A stretch of 49,641 nucleotides of DNA from Fusobacteriota bacterium (GTDB lineage: Bacteria > Fusobacteriota > Fusobacteriia > Fusobacteriales > Fusobacteriaceae): NCBI GenBank assembly GCA_023389595.1, contig JAEWEF010000040.1:1-49641 (forward strand). The letters are read 5' to 3'. This document shows positions 42,497-49,641 of this stretch, piece after piece. The translations under genes and the position numbers were made by a program. The stretch's first letter is position 1, and each line of letters opens with the position of its first letter. The notes below the pieces were generated by a model that searched no databases, was not told where the DNA came from, and worked only from the letters and a program-made list of their open reading frames with translations.

Positions 42497-45400
42497 TTAA
42501 ATTGTTTTTTCGTCAGAGTAATCTAGGTTAGCAAGTCTTTTATATTGTCTCCATCTCTTTTGAGAATCAAGTTCATTTTTTTCAAATAAAGCCTTTGCTT
42601 CTTCTGGATTAGTTTTTGTAAGAGTTAGGTATCTTGTTTCTCCTTTTAAATATTCTTGATATAATTCCCACTTAGGTTCTTTACAATCTAGAACAAGAGG
42701 GTTTTTACCTTCTTTTTCTAATAGAGGATTATATCTAAATATTGGCCAATATCCACATTCAGTCGCAAGTTTCATTTCGTGTTGAGATTTTGACATTCCT
42801 TTTTTAATTCCGTGATTTATACAAGGAGAGTAAGCTATTATAATAGATGGACCATTATAACTTTCAGCTTCTTGTATAGCTTTTAAAAATTGTTGTTGAT
42901 TTGCTCCCATAGATACTTGAGCAACATATATATGTCCATAACTCATACAAATAGATGCCAAGTCTTTTTTCTTAACAGGTTTTCCTGCAGCAGCAAATTT
43001 TGCAACGGCTCCAGTAGGTGTAGCTTTAGATGCTTGTCCTCCAGTGTTAGAGTAAACTTCTGTATCCATAACTATTACATTTATATCTTCATTTGTTGCT
43101 AAAACGTGGTCAAGACCTCCATAACCTATATCGTATGCCCAACCGTCTCCACCAATTATCCATTGAGATTTTTTAATTAAATATTGTTTTAATGACATAA
43201 TTTCTTTTGCGTAAGCAGCTTGATTCTTTTCTAATAACGGAATCATTTTATCTGCTATTTCTCTTGTTTTAGCAGCATAAATTCTGTTCTCTATCCATTC
43301 TTTGAATAACAATTGTAATTCTGGAGTAGCTTCAGACATGTTATTTTCCATTATATTTTGTATTCTATCTCTAAGAGCTTCCACCCCTATGTGCATACCA
43401 AATCCGTATTCAGCATTATCTTCAAAAAGAGAAGACGCCCAAGCAGGTCCTTCTCCGTGACAATTTTTTGTGTACGGAGTAGAAGGAGCAGAACCACTAT
43501 AAACTGATGAACATCCACTAGCATTTGATACCATCATTCTATCTCCAAATAATTGAGAGATAACTTTTAGATAAGGAGTTTCTCCACAACCAGGACAAGC
43601 TCCGTTAAATTCAAATAAAGGTTGACAGAATTGAGATCCTTTTACAGTAGATGTAAGTAGTCTATCTGATCTATATGGAACATTAGAATATATGTATGCA
43701 GCTCTTTTATCTTCATCTAATGCTAAAGATTCAGCTATAGGTCTCATAACTAAAGCTTTTCCAGGAGCTGGACAAACATCGGCACAAGATCCACAACCAA
43801 CACAATCGAGAGGAGTAACTTGTATACGATATGTAACGTCATCCATTCCTTTACCTACAGCTTTTTTAGTAGTAATTTCTACTGGTGATGCAGCTTTTTC
43901 TTCTTCAGTTATCAAAAATGGTCTTATAGCAGAATGCGGACAAACATATGAACATTGGTTACATTGTATACATTTATCTACATCCCAAAGTGGAACATCA
44001 ACTGCAACCCCTCTTTTTTCAAAGGCTGCTGTTCCATTTTCAAAAGTACCATCTTCTCTTCCTAAAAATGCAGAAACTGGTAAAAAATCTCCTTTTATTG
44101 CATTTATAGGTTCAACTATATCCTTAACAAAATTTGTTAATATATCAGAAGGGCAGTTACAAGTATTATTATTTTTTTCTTCTTTAGCTATATCTTGCAC
44201 TTCTAAATCTGCCCAAGCTGGATCAACTTCAATTTCAACCAAGCCAGACGCTCCACTTTCTATCGCTTTATAGTTAAGTTGAACTATATCGTCCCCTTTG
44301 TTTCCGTATGATTTTAAAGCGTACTCTTTCATATATTGTAAAGCTTCCTCGAAAGGAATTATATCTGCAAGTTTGAAGAATGCGGCTTGCATTATTGTAT
44401 TTGTTCTATGTCCTAATCCTATGTCATTTGCTAATTTTGTAGCATTAATTATGTATAATTTAGCCTTGCTTCTTGCTAAATCTCTCTTTATGTTATTTGG
44501 TATGTTTTTAATAGCTTCTTCCTTATCCCATACGCAGTTAAGTAAGAATTTTCCACCCTCTTTTATACCAGAAGTCATATCGTATTGAGTTAGATATGCA
44601 GGTACAGAACAAGCAACAAATGTTGGACTAGATACTAAATATGTAGATTTAATAGGATTTTTACCAAATCTCAAGTGTGATCTTGTTACTCCACCAGATT
44701 TTTTAGAGTCGTATGCAAAGTATCCTTGTGCATATAAATCTGTTTTATCTCCTATTATTTTTATAGAGTTTTTATTGGCTCCAACTGTACCATCAGCTCC
44801 AAGTCCATAGAATAAACAAGCTTTTGTTGATGGGTCAGCAACATTTAATCTAGGTCCTATTTCAAGTGATGTAAATGTAACGTCATCAACTATTCCTATG
44901 GTAAAATTATCTTTTGGTTCATCTAATTTAAGATTATCCAAAGCAGCTTTAATTTGGGCTGGAGTTGTATCTTTAGAAGATAGTCCATATCTTCCTCCAA
45001 CTATTACAGGTTGGTTTTCTTTTCCATAGAATATTGATCTAACATCTAGTAATAACGGTTCTCCTGGTGCTCCTTGTTCTTTTGTTCTTTCTAAAACGGC
45101 AATTTTTTCAACAGTTTTAGGTAAGACATCAAAGAAATATTTAGATGAGAAAGGTCTGTATAGATGGACTGTTATAAGACCAACTTTTTCTCCTTGATTT
45201 ACAAGATAATCTACAGTTTCTTCTGCAGCTTGACATACAGATCCCATAGCAACTATTACACGAGTTGCATCAGCTGCTCCTCTATATTTAAAAGGTTTAT
45301 ATTCTCTTCCAGTTTCCTTAGAAATTTCTTGCATGTAGTAAGCGGCTATGTCAGGTACTGCTTCGTAAAATTTATTTTGTGCTTCTCTTGTTTGGAAGTA

Positions 45401-46072
45401 TATATCATCATTTTGAGCTGTACCTCTAGTAACAGGATGTTCTGGATTTAATGCTCTATCTCTAAATGCTTGTATGGCTTCATGGTCAACTAATTTATTA
45501 CAAACATCAAAATCCATTAATTCTATTTTTTGAATTTCGTGTGAAGTTCTAAATCCATCGAAGAAATGTAGAACTGGAACTCTTGATTTTATTGCAGTTA
45601 AGTGTGCTATTGTTGCCATATCCATAACTTCTTGAACTGAACCACTTGCCATCATAGTAAAACCTGTTTGTCTTGCGGCATAAATATCTTGATGGTCACC
45701 AAAGATAGATAAAGCTTGTGCAGATAGAGATCTTGCTGATACATGTATAACACCTGGCAAAAGTTCTCCAGCTATTTTATACATATTAGGTATTTTTAAA
45801 AGTAATCCTTGTGATGCAGTGTAAGTTGTAGTTAATGCTCCAGCTTGAAGTGATCCGTGAACAGTTCCTGCAGCTCCTCCTTCAGACTGCATTTCAACCA
45901 ATTTTACTGGAACTCCAAAAATATTTTTCATTCCCTTAGATGCCCATTCATCAACATATTCAGCCATAGGTGAAGATGGTGTAATAGGATAAATACCAGC
46001 AACTTCAGTGAAAGCATAAGAAGCATATGCCGCTGCTTGATTTCCATCCATAGTCTTCATTATTTTCTTCAA
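42497..46072 (-). CDS. nifJ: Pyruvate:ferredoxin (flavodoxin) oxidoreductase
   Basis: A 1191-residue single-chain PFOR oxidising pyruvate plus CoA to acetyl-CoA, CO2 and reduced ferredoxin. Order: TPP domain I with YPITPSSPMAEYVDEWA near residue 28; domain II/III; two [4Fe-4S] motifs CIQCNQCSYVCP near 700 and CVGCGSCADVCP near 755; the proximal-cluster CPGCGETPYLKV near 825; and TPP-binding GGDGWAYDIGYGGLDHVL near 968 followed by TEVYSNTGGQASKATPTG. All clusters are intact. A TTG start at 46072 is used, eight bases after AGGAGG; the first ATG is four codons further in. It follows the nhaC-like gene by 79 bases. Confidence 0.97.
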   Translation of the reverse strand: MKKIMKTMDGNQAAAYASYAFTEVAGIYPITPSSPMAEYVDEWASKGMKNIFGVPVKLVEMQSEGGAAGTVHGSLQAGALTTTYTASQGLLLKIPNMYKIAGELLPGVIHVSARSLSAQALSIFGDHQDIYAARQTGFTMMASGSVQEVMDMATIAHLTAIKSRVPVLHFFDGFRTSHEIQKIELMDFDVCNKLVDHEAIQAFRDRALNPEHPVTRGTAQNDDIYFQTREAQNKFYEAVPDIAAYYMQEISKETGREYKPFKYRGAADATRVIVAMGSVCQAAEETVDYLVNQGEKVGLITVHLYRPFSSKYFFDVLPKTVEKIAVLERTKEQGAPGEPLLLDVRSIFYGKENQPVIVGGRYGLSSKDTTPAQIKAALDNLKLDEPKDNFTIGIVDDVTFTSLEIGPRLNVADPSTKACLFYGLGADGTVGANKNSIKIIGDKTDLYAQGYFAYDSKKSGGVTRSHLRFGKNPIKSTYLVSSPTFVACSVPAYLTQYDMTSGIKEGGKFLLNCVWDKEEAIKNIPNNIKRDLARSKAKLYIINATKLANDIGLGHRTNTIMQAAFFKLADIIPFEEALQYMKEYALKSYGNKGDDIVQLNYKAIESGASGLVEIEVDPAWADLEVQDIAKEEKNNNTCNCPSDILTNFVKDIVEPINAIKGDFLPVSAFLGREDGTFENGTAAFEKRGVAVDVPLWDVDKCIQCNQCSYVCPHSAIRPFLITEEEKAASPVEITTKKAVGKGMDDVTYRIQVTPLDCVGCGSCADVCPAPGKALVMRPIAESLALDEDKRAAYIYSNVPYRSDRLLTSTVKGSQFCQPLFEFNGACPGCGETPYLKVISQLFGDRMMVSNASGCSSVYSGSAPSTPYTKNCHGEGPAWASSLFEDNAEYGFGMHIGVEALRDRIQNIMENNMSEATPELQLLFKEWIENRIYAAKTREIADKMIPLLEKNQAAYAKEIMSLKQYLIKKSQWIIGGDGWAYDIGYGGLDHVLATNEDINVIVMDTEVYSNTGGQASKATPTGAVAKFAAAGKPVKKKDLASICMSYGHIYVAQVSMGANQQQFLKAIQEAESYNGPSIIIAYSPCINHGIKKGMSKSQHEMKLATECGYWPIFRYNPLLEKEGKNPLVLDCKEPKWELYQEYLKGETRYLTLTKTNPEEAKALFEKNELDSQKRWRQYKRLANLDYSDEKTI

Positions 46073-46080
46073 TTTTAATT

Positions 46081-46087
46081 CCTCCTT
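46081..46087 (-). promoter_or_regulatory. Ribosome binding site fixing the nifJ TTG start
   Basis: AAGGAGG on the minus strand, eight bases before TTG 46072. The ATG four codons downstream would leave a 20-base gap. Confidence 0.65.
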
Positions 46088-46151
46088 AAATTATATCAAA
46101 AAGTTTAATTCTATACAGCTAAAGTATATATAAAACGTTATTTTCTAAAAA

Positions 46152-47483
46152 TTATTTTCTATCTAATCTCGCTAAAGTGTGTTCACTAATTTTTGGTATT
46201 ATTATATAAATTATTGTAAATACAGCAAGTAGTATTTGATACCATAGTAAAGGCATTAATTCTGTTGGTGATACAGAACCGTTCGCAAAATTTAAAAGTA
46301 TAAGCATTTGTGCCCCGTAAGGTATTGCTCCTTGTAATATACAAGAGAATATATCAAGTATTGCAGCACTTTCTCTAGGATCAACTTCATACTTACTAGA
46401 TAATTGTTTTGCAATTTCTCCGTTAATTATTATAGCAACAGTGTTATTTGCAACAGCTATATCTGTAATTCCTACTAGAAATCCTATTGCAAATTTAGCA
46501 CTCTTTTTACCTACTACCATTTTTTTAACTTTTTCTATTATCCAATCAATACCTCCGGCATTTCTAACAAGCTGAGCCATACCACCAGTTAGTAGAGATA
46601 GAACAAAAATTTCAGTCATGTTAGTGAATCCATTATATACTTCTTGTCCTAGAGTAAGTAAAGTAAAGTTTCCGTATGCAAGACCTATAATTCCAGATAA
46701 TAAAACACCAGCAGTTAAAACAACGAAAACGTTAACGCCTATAAGTGCCATTACTAAAACGAATATGTAAGGTATAACCTTTATAATATTGTAATCAGAA
46801 GTTACTGCTTCTGGTACAACTTCTGGTCTACCAAACACAAACAATAATATTATTGTCAGTATAGCCGCTGGCAAGGCTATGTAAAGGTTGATTTTAAATT
46901 TATCTCTCATTTCAACACCTTGAGTTCTTGTTGCAGCTATTGTTGTATCTGAAATAACTGACAAGTTATCTCCAAACATTGCTCCACCCATTACTGAAGC
47001 TAGTATAAGTGCCATAGAAACCCCTGACTTCTCTCCAAGTCCGACTGCTATAGGGCCAAGTGCAACTATTGCTCCAACAGATGTTCCTGTTGCGGTAGAA
47101 ATGAATGCTCCTATTAAGAAAAGTCCAACTGCTATATAGTGAGGAGGTATATATGTAATACCTAAGTTAACAGTCGAATCAACTCCTCCCATTGCTTTAG
47201 AAACAACTGCAAAAGCTCCTGCTAAAAGATATATGATACACATAGTCATTATATCTTGATGTCCGCACCCTTCAAGAAAAGAAACAAATTTTTCTTCGAT
47301 TTTTCCTTTAAATATAATGAATGCAACAACGATGGCAACAAATGCAGCTACTGGTCCAGGCAATTGATAGAAAGCCATATTAACACCTTGACTATTTAAA
47401 ATAATACCAGTTCCTAAATATATAACGACAAAAACAATAAAAGGTATTAATCCTATAAAACTAGGTCTTCTTTTTCCCTCCAT
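46152..47483 (-). CDS. NhaC-type Na+/H+ antiporter-family carrier
   Basis: A 443-residue membrane protein with about eleven or twelve helices. Family marks are FISTATGTSVGAIVALGPIA near residue 128, MGGAMFGDNLSVISDTTIAA near 165 and GITDIAVANNTVAIIINGEIA near 335, containing the charged intramembrane residues of the NhaC/ion-transporter superfamily. By homology it exchanges sodium and protons, but related carriers move amino or organic acids. Its position directly after megL (34 bases) makes a methionine or keto-acid carrier a reasonable alternative. GGAGG precedes the ATG. Confidence 0.85.
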   Translation of the reverse strand: MEGKRRPSFIGLIPFIVFVVIYLGTGIILNSQGVNMAFYQLPGPVAAFVAIVVAFIIFKGKIEEKFVSFLEGCGHQDIMTMCIIYLLAGAFAVVSKAMGGVDSTVNLGITYIPPHYIAVGLFLIGAFISTATGTSVGAIVALGPIAVGLGEKSGVSMALILASVMGGAMFGDNLSVISDTTIAATRTQGVEMRDKFKINLYIALPAAILTIILLFVFGRPEVVPEAVTSDYNIIKVIPYIFVLVMALIGVNVFVVLTAGVLLSGIIGLAYGNFTLLTLGQEVYNGFTNMTEIFVLSLLTGGMAQLVRNAGGIDWIIEKVKKMVVGKKSAKFAIGFLVGITDIAVANNTVAIIINGEIAKQLSSKYEVDPRESAAILDIFSCILQGAIPYGAQMLILLNFANGSVSPTELMPLLWYQILLAVFTIIYIIIPKISEHTLARLDRK

Positions 47484-47517
47484 AACAACCTCCTTAAACT
47501 ATATCTATTTCTCTGTT

Positions 47518-48702
47518 TTATATTTTTGCTAATCCACTTTCTAAATCAGAAATAATATCTTCTACATTTTCTATACCGACAGATAGTCTTACCAATCCGT
47601 CTGTTATACTTGCTTCTAATCTTTCTTCCCTAGTGTAAGGCGAATGTGTCATAGATGCAGGATGTTGTATTAAAGTTTCTGTATCTCCTAAAGAAACAGC
47701 AAGGGATGATAATTCAAGGCTATTTAATAATTTTTTACCTGCCTCCATACCACCTTTTAATTCAAAAGCGATTATAGCACCGAATGCTGTCATTTGCTTT
47801 TTAGCTATTTCGTGTCCTTCGTGAGAAGGTAATCCAGGATAGTAAACTTTTTCTATTTTATCATTTTTAGATAAGAATTCAGCAACTTTTTGTGCATTTT
47901 CACAATGTCTTTGCATTCTCACTTCAAATGTTTTTAGACCTCTTATTATGTAATAAGATTCTTGTGGTCCTATAACAGATCCTGTAAGGTCTTTTACACC
48001 AACTAATCTTATTTGTGTTGCTAATTCTTTATTTGTAACAACTATACCGGCAATAACATCTCCGTGTCCATTTAGATATTTTGTTACAGAATGAACTACA
48101 ACGTCAGCTCCAAGTTTTAGCGGTTTTTGTCCGTAAGGAGTTGCAAACGTATTGTCAACAACAACAATGGCGTCCGGATTTATAGTGTGAGCTATTTTAG
48201 ACACTTCTTCCAAATCAACTATTTTTAAATTAGGATTGGCAGGAGTTTCCAAATAAACAACTCTTGTGTTTGGCTTCATAGATTTTCTAACTTCTTCAAG
48301 ATTAGCAGTATCTATAAAACTAACTTCTATTCCAAATTTTGTTAGCCCGTGACTAAGTAATGCGAACGTACAACCGTATAAAGTTTTATCAGCTAAAACG
48401 TGATCTCCAGCTTTTAATAATGTTAAAAGAGTAGCTGATATTGCTCCCATACCTGAAGATGTTGCAACTGCTGCTTCTCCCTCTTCTAAAGCGGCAACTC
48501 TTTCTTCAAGAACGGCAGTAGTAGGATTTCCTAAACGGGAATAGATGTACCCCTCTTCTTCTAACGCAAATCTTCTTCCACCTTGTTCAGCAGTATCAAA
48601 AATAAAAGTTGATGTTTGATAAATTGGCACTGCTAAAGTTCCGTATGGATTTTTCACTGCACCAGCGTGAATCGCTTGTGTTCCTATTCCTTGTTTTTTC
48701 AT
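47518..48702 (-). CDS. megL: Methionine gamma-lyase
   Basis: A 394-residue PLP enzyme of the Cys/Met metabolism family, splitting methionine to methanethiol, 2-oxobutyrate and ammonia. YIYSRLGNPTTAVLEERVA near residue 55 and SSGMGAISATLL near 82 bind PLP phosphate. The Cys of DKTLYGCTFALLSHGL near 109 is the residue that marks methionine gamma-lyases against cystathionine enzymes. The PLP lysine is in VVHSVTKYLNGHGD near 206, and SLGDTETLIQHPASMTHSP near 340 closes the site. It has its own promoter and begins the megL-nhaC-nifJ run. Homologues make the volatile sulfur compounds of oral anaerobes. Confidence 0.94.
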   Translation of the reverse strand: MKKQGIGTQAIHAGAVKNPYGTLAVPIYQTSTFIFDTAEQGGRRFALEEEGYIYSRLGNPTTAVLEERVAALEEGEAAVATSSGMGAISATLLTLLKAGDHVLADKTLYGCTFALLSHGLTKFGIEVSFIDTANLEEVRKSMKPNTRVVYLETPANPNLKIVDLEEVSKIAHTINPDAIVVVDNTFATPYGQKPLKLGADVVVHSVTKYLNGHGDVIAGIVVTNKELATQIRLVGVKDLTGSVIGPQESYYIIRGLKTFEVRMQRHCENAQKVAEFLSKNDKIEKVYYPGLPSHEGHEIAKKQMTAFGAIIAFELKGGMEAGKKLLNSLELSSLAVSLGDTETLIQHPASMTHSPYTREERLEASITDGLVRLSVGIENVEDIISDLESGLAKI

Positions 48703-48765
48703 AATACTTTCCTCCTAAATTTAAAATACAAAACAAAAATTATAGTTAGTTGCATTTCTAGTCTT

Positions 48766-48794
48766 ACTATAACATATTTTGTATAAAAAATAAA
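48766..48794 (-). promoter_or_regulatory. Promoter for megL
   Basis: Minus-strand TTTATT (48789-48794), 17 bases, TATAGT (48766-48771), about 64 bases before the megL ATG. No S-box or other methionine riboswitch is seen in the leader. Confidence 0.45.
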
Positions 48795-48845
48795 CTTTTT
48801 ATGTGTAAAAATGGATAATTAAAAAGAAAGTATTTATAATTACAT

Positions 48846-48875
48846 TTGCAATTTAACATTAAATATTGATATAAT
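48846..48875 (+). promoter_or_regulatory. Promoter for the right-edge EamA gene
   Basis: TTGCAA (48846-48851), 18 bases, TATAAT (48870-48875), 50 bases before the ATG. It is divergent from the megL promoter about 50 bases away. Confidence 0.5.
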
Positions 48876-48925
48876 GTTTTGTATAATTTTGCATTTAGAA
48901 TTTTAATATATTACTAGGAGCCATT

Positions 48926-49641
48926 ATGAATAATAAAATAAAAACAAAAATTTACGCCTTCTTAACTATTTTATGCTGGGCATCATCATTCGTTTCTACA
49001 AAAATAATTCTTTCCAGTGGATTTTTATCACCATTTGAACTTGGTATTCTTCGTTATTTTTTTGCCGCCATACTTCTTATTCCCATTATTTTCATTATGA
49101 AACTTAGAATACCAAAATTAAAAGATTGGTACAAATTTTTAATTTCCGGTTTTTTAGGTTATGCCGGATACGTTTTTTTATTCAACACGGCAATTTCTAT
49201 TATTAATCCATCTACATCTAGTGTTATAAACGCAATCTGTCCAGGACTAACATCAATAGTCGCCTACTTTTTATTTAAAGAAAAAATTCCTTTTATGGGT
49301 ATAATATCTCTTTTAATTTCTTTTGTCGGTATACTCATTCTTTGTCTATGGGGCGATACATTTTCTATGAATATAGGTGTAATTTATATGCTCGGTGCAG
49401 CAGTTTGCCTTTCATTATACAACATAGCTCAAAGAGTTTTAAGCAAGGATTACTCTTCATCTGAAGTTGCTTTTTTCAGTATATTGTTTGGTACTATTTT
49501 ACTGATAATTTCAAAACCTAATTCAATTTTACTTCTAAAAAATTTAAACTCAACAGTATTTTTACATTTAGTTTTTCTTGCAATATTTCCAACACTTATA
49601 GCTTACTCGCTTTGGTCAAAGGCATTTTTAATATGTGAAAA
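48926..49641 (+). CDS. EamA/DMT-family transporter, C-terminus cut by window edge
   Basis: The first 238 codons, translated by hand, of a second EamA transporter: MNNKIKTKIYAFLTILCWAS, then hydrophobic helices with FELGILRYFFAAILLIPIIF near residue 37 and ASVINAICPGL-like SSVINAICPGLTSIVAYFLF near 92, then the second repeat from GVIYMLGAAVCLSLYNIAQR near 152. The substrate is unknown. AGGAG lies five bases before the ATG. It is divergent from megL, and shares only the family fold with the EamA protein at 30192. Confidence 0.85.
   Translation, partial: MNNKIKTKIYAFLTILCWASSFVSTKIILSSGFLSPFELGILRYFFAAILLIPIIFIMKLRIPKLKDWYKFLISGFLGYAGYVFLFNTAISIINPSTSSVINAICPGLTSIVAYFLFKEKIPFMGIISLLISFVGILILCLWGDTFSMNIGVIYMLGAAVCLSLYNIAQRVLSKDYSSSEVAFFSILFGTILLIISKPNSILLLKNLNSTVFLHLVFLAIFPTLIAYSLWSKAFLICE

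Noticed and set aside
43692..44273. 193-codon plus-strand open frame
   Set aside because: Fully antisense inside nifJ, which has an unbroken, motif-complete reading frame; no ribosome site and no family resemblance.
48703..48925. SAM (S-box) riboswitch upstream of megL
   Set aside because: The leader is short and AT-rich and lacks the conserved GC-rich core of SAM riboswitches.

Overview
This is an AT-rich window (under roughly 30% G+C by eye) from a low-GC, anaerobic, amino-acid-fermenting bacterium. Supporting points are PolC-type DNA polymerase III, strong GGAGG ribosome sites, pyruvate:ferredoxin oxidoreductase, tyrosine phenol-lyase beside a sodium-coupled amino-acid transporter, and methionine gamma-lyase beside an NhaC-type carrier. 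From memory of these families I favour a Fusobacterium-like organism (tyrosine phenol-lyase next to a Tyt1-type transporter is known in F. nucleatum). An anaerobic Tissierellia coccus such as Parvimonas is the main alternative. No 16S rRNA or outer-membrane marker lies in the window to decide. Almost every gene is on the minus strand, so transcription runs from high to low coordinates. Only formyl-THF ligase and the partial EamA gene at the right edge are on the plus strand.

Region by region. 1-6054: a compact housekeeping run read alr, RlmI-like methyltransferase, cvpA, M16 protease, dut, rodA, then a pseudouridine synthase cut by the left edge. 6094-14884: dusB, mutS, alaS, ruvX, secD, secF, with a recognisable promoter in front and a terminator hairpin behind. 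15025-17056: a folBK fusion, folP and thioredoxin. 17169-29700: two tandem hpt genes lead a long tightly packed run of rsmA, DUF4911, khpA, rimM, trmD, a second RNA methyltransferase, polC, dipeptidase, DUF2156 and Na/Pi cotransporter, ending in a terminator. 29701-30191: the only gene-free stretch over 300 bases. It is rich in small palindromes and I do not recognise it. 30192-34499: pepA and an EamA transporter diverge from fhs. 34515-38588: tRNA-Arg(CCU), a dps gene with a clear promoter and PerR/Fur-like palindrome, glpK and an unusual YbiT-type ABC-F protein. 38657-48702: an amino-acid catabolic block of megL, nhaC-like, nifJ, tpl, NSS transporter and a GntR regulator.

Functionally, the right-hand block is the most coherent metabolic story. 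Methionine gamma-lyase makes 2-oxobutyrate, methanethiol and ammonia. Tyrosine phenol-lyase makes pyruvate, phenol and ammonia. The pyruvate:ferredoxin oxidoreductase encoded between them turns pyruvate into acetyl-CoA and reduced ferredoxin, and probably also accepts 2-oxobutyrate. The tpl gene has a near-consensus promoter with a perfect palindrome just downstream of the expected transcription start, and the nearby GntR/FCD regulator is the obvious candidate to bind it. I see no CRISPR array, intact insertion sequence, prophage or defence system here. The least-explained features are the 29701-30191 spacer, the one-sided decay of the ABC-F ATPase sites, and substitutions in the PHP metal site of PolC.
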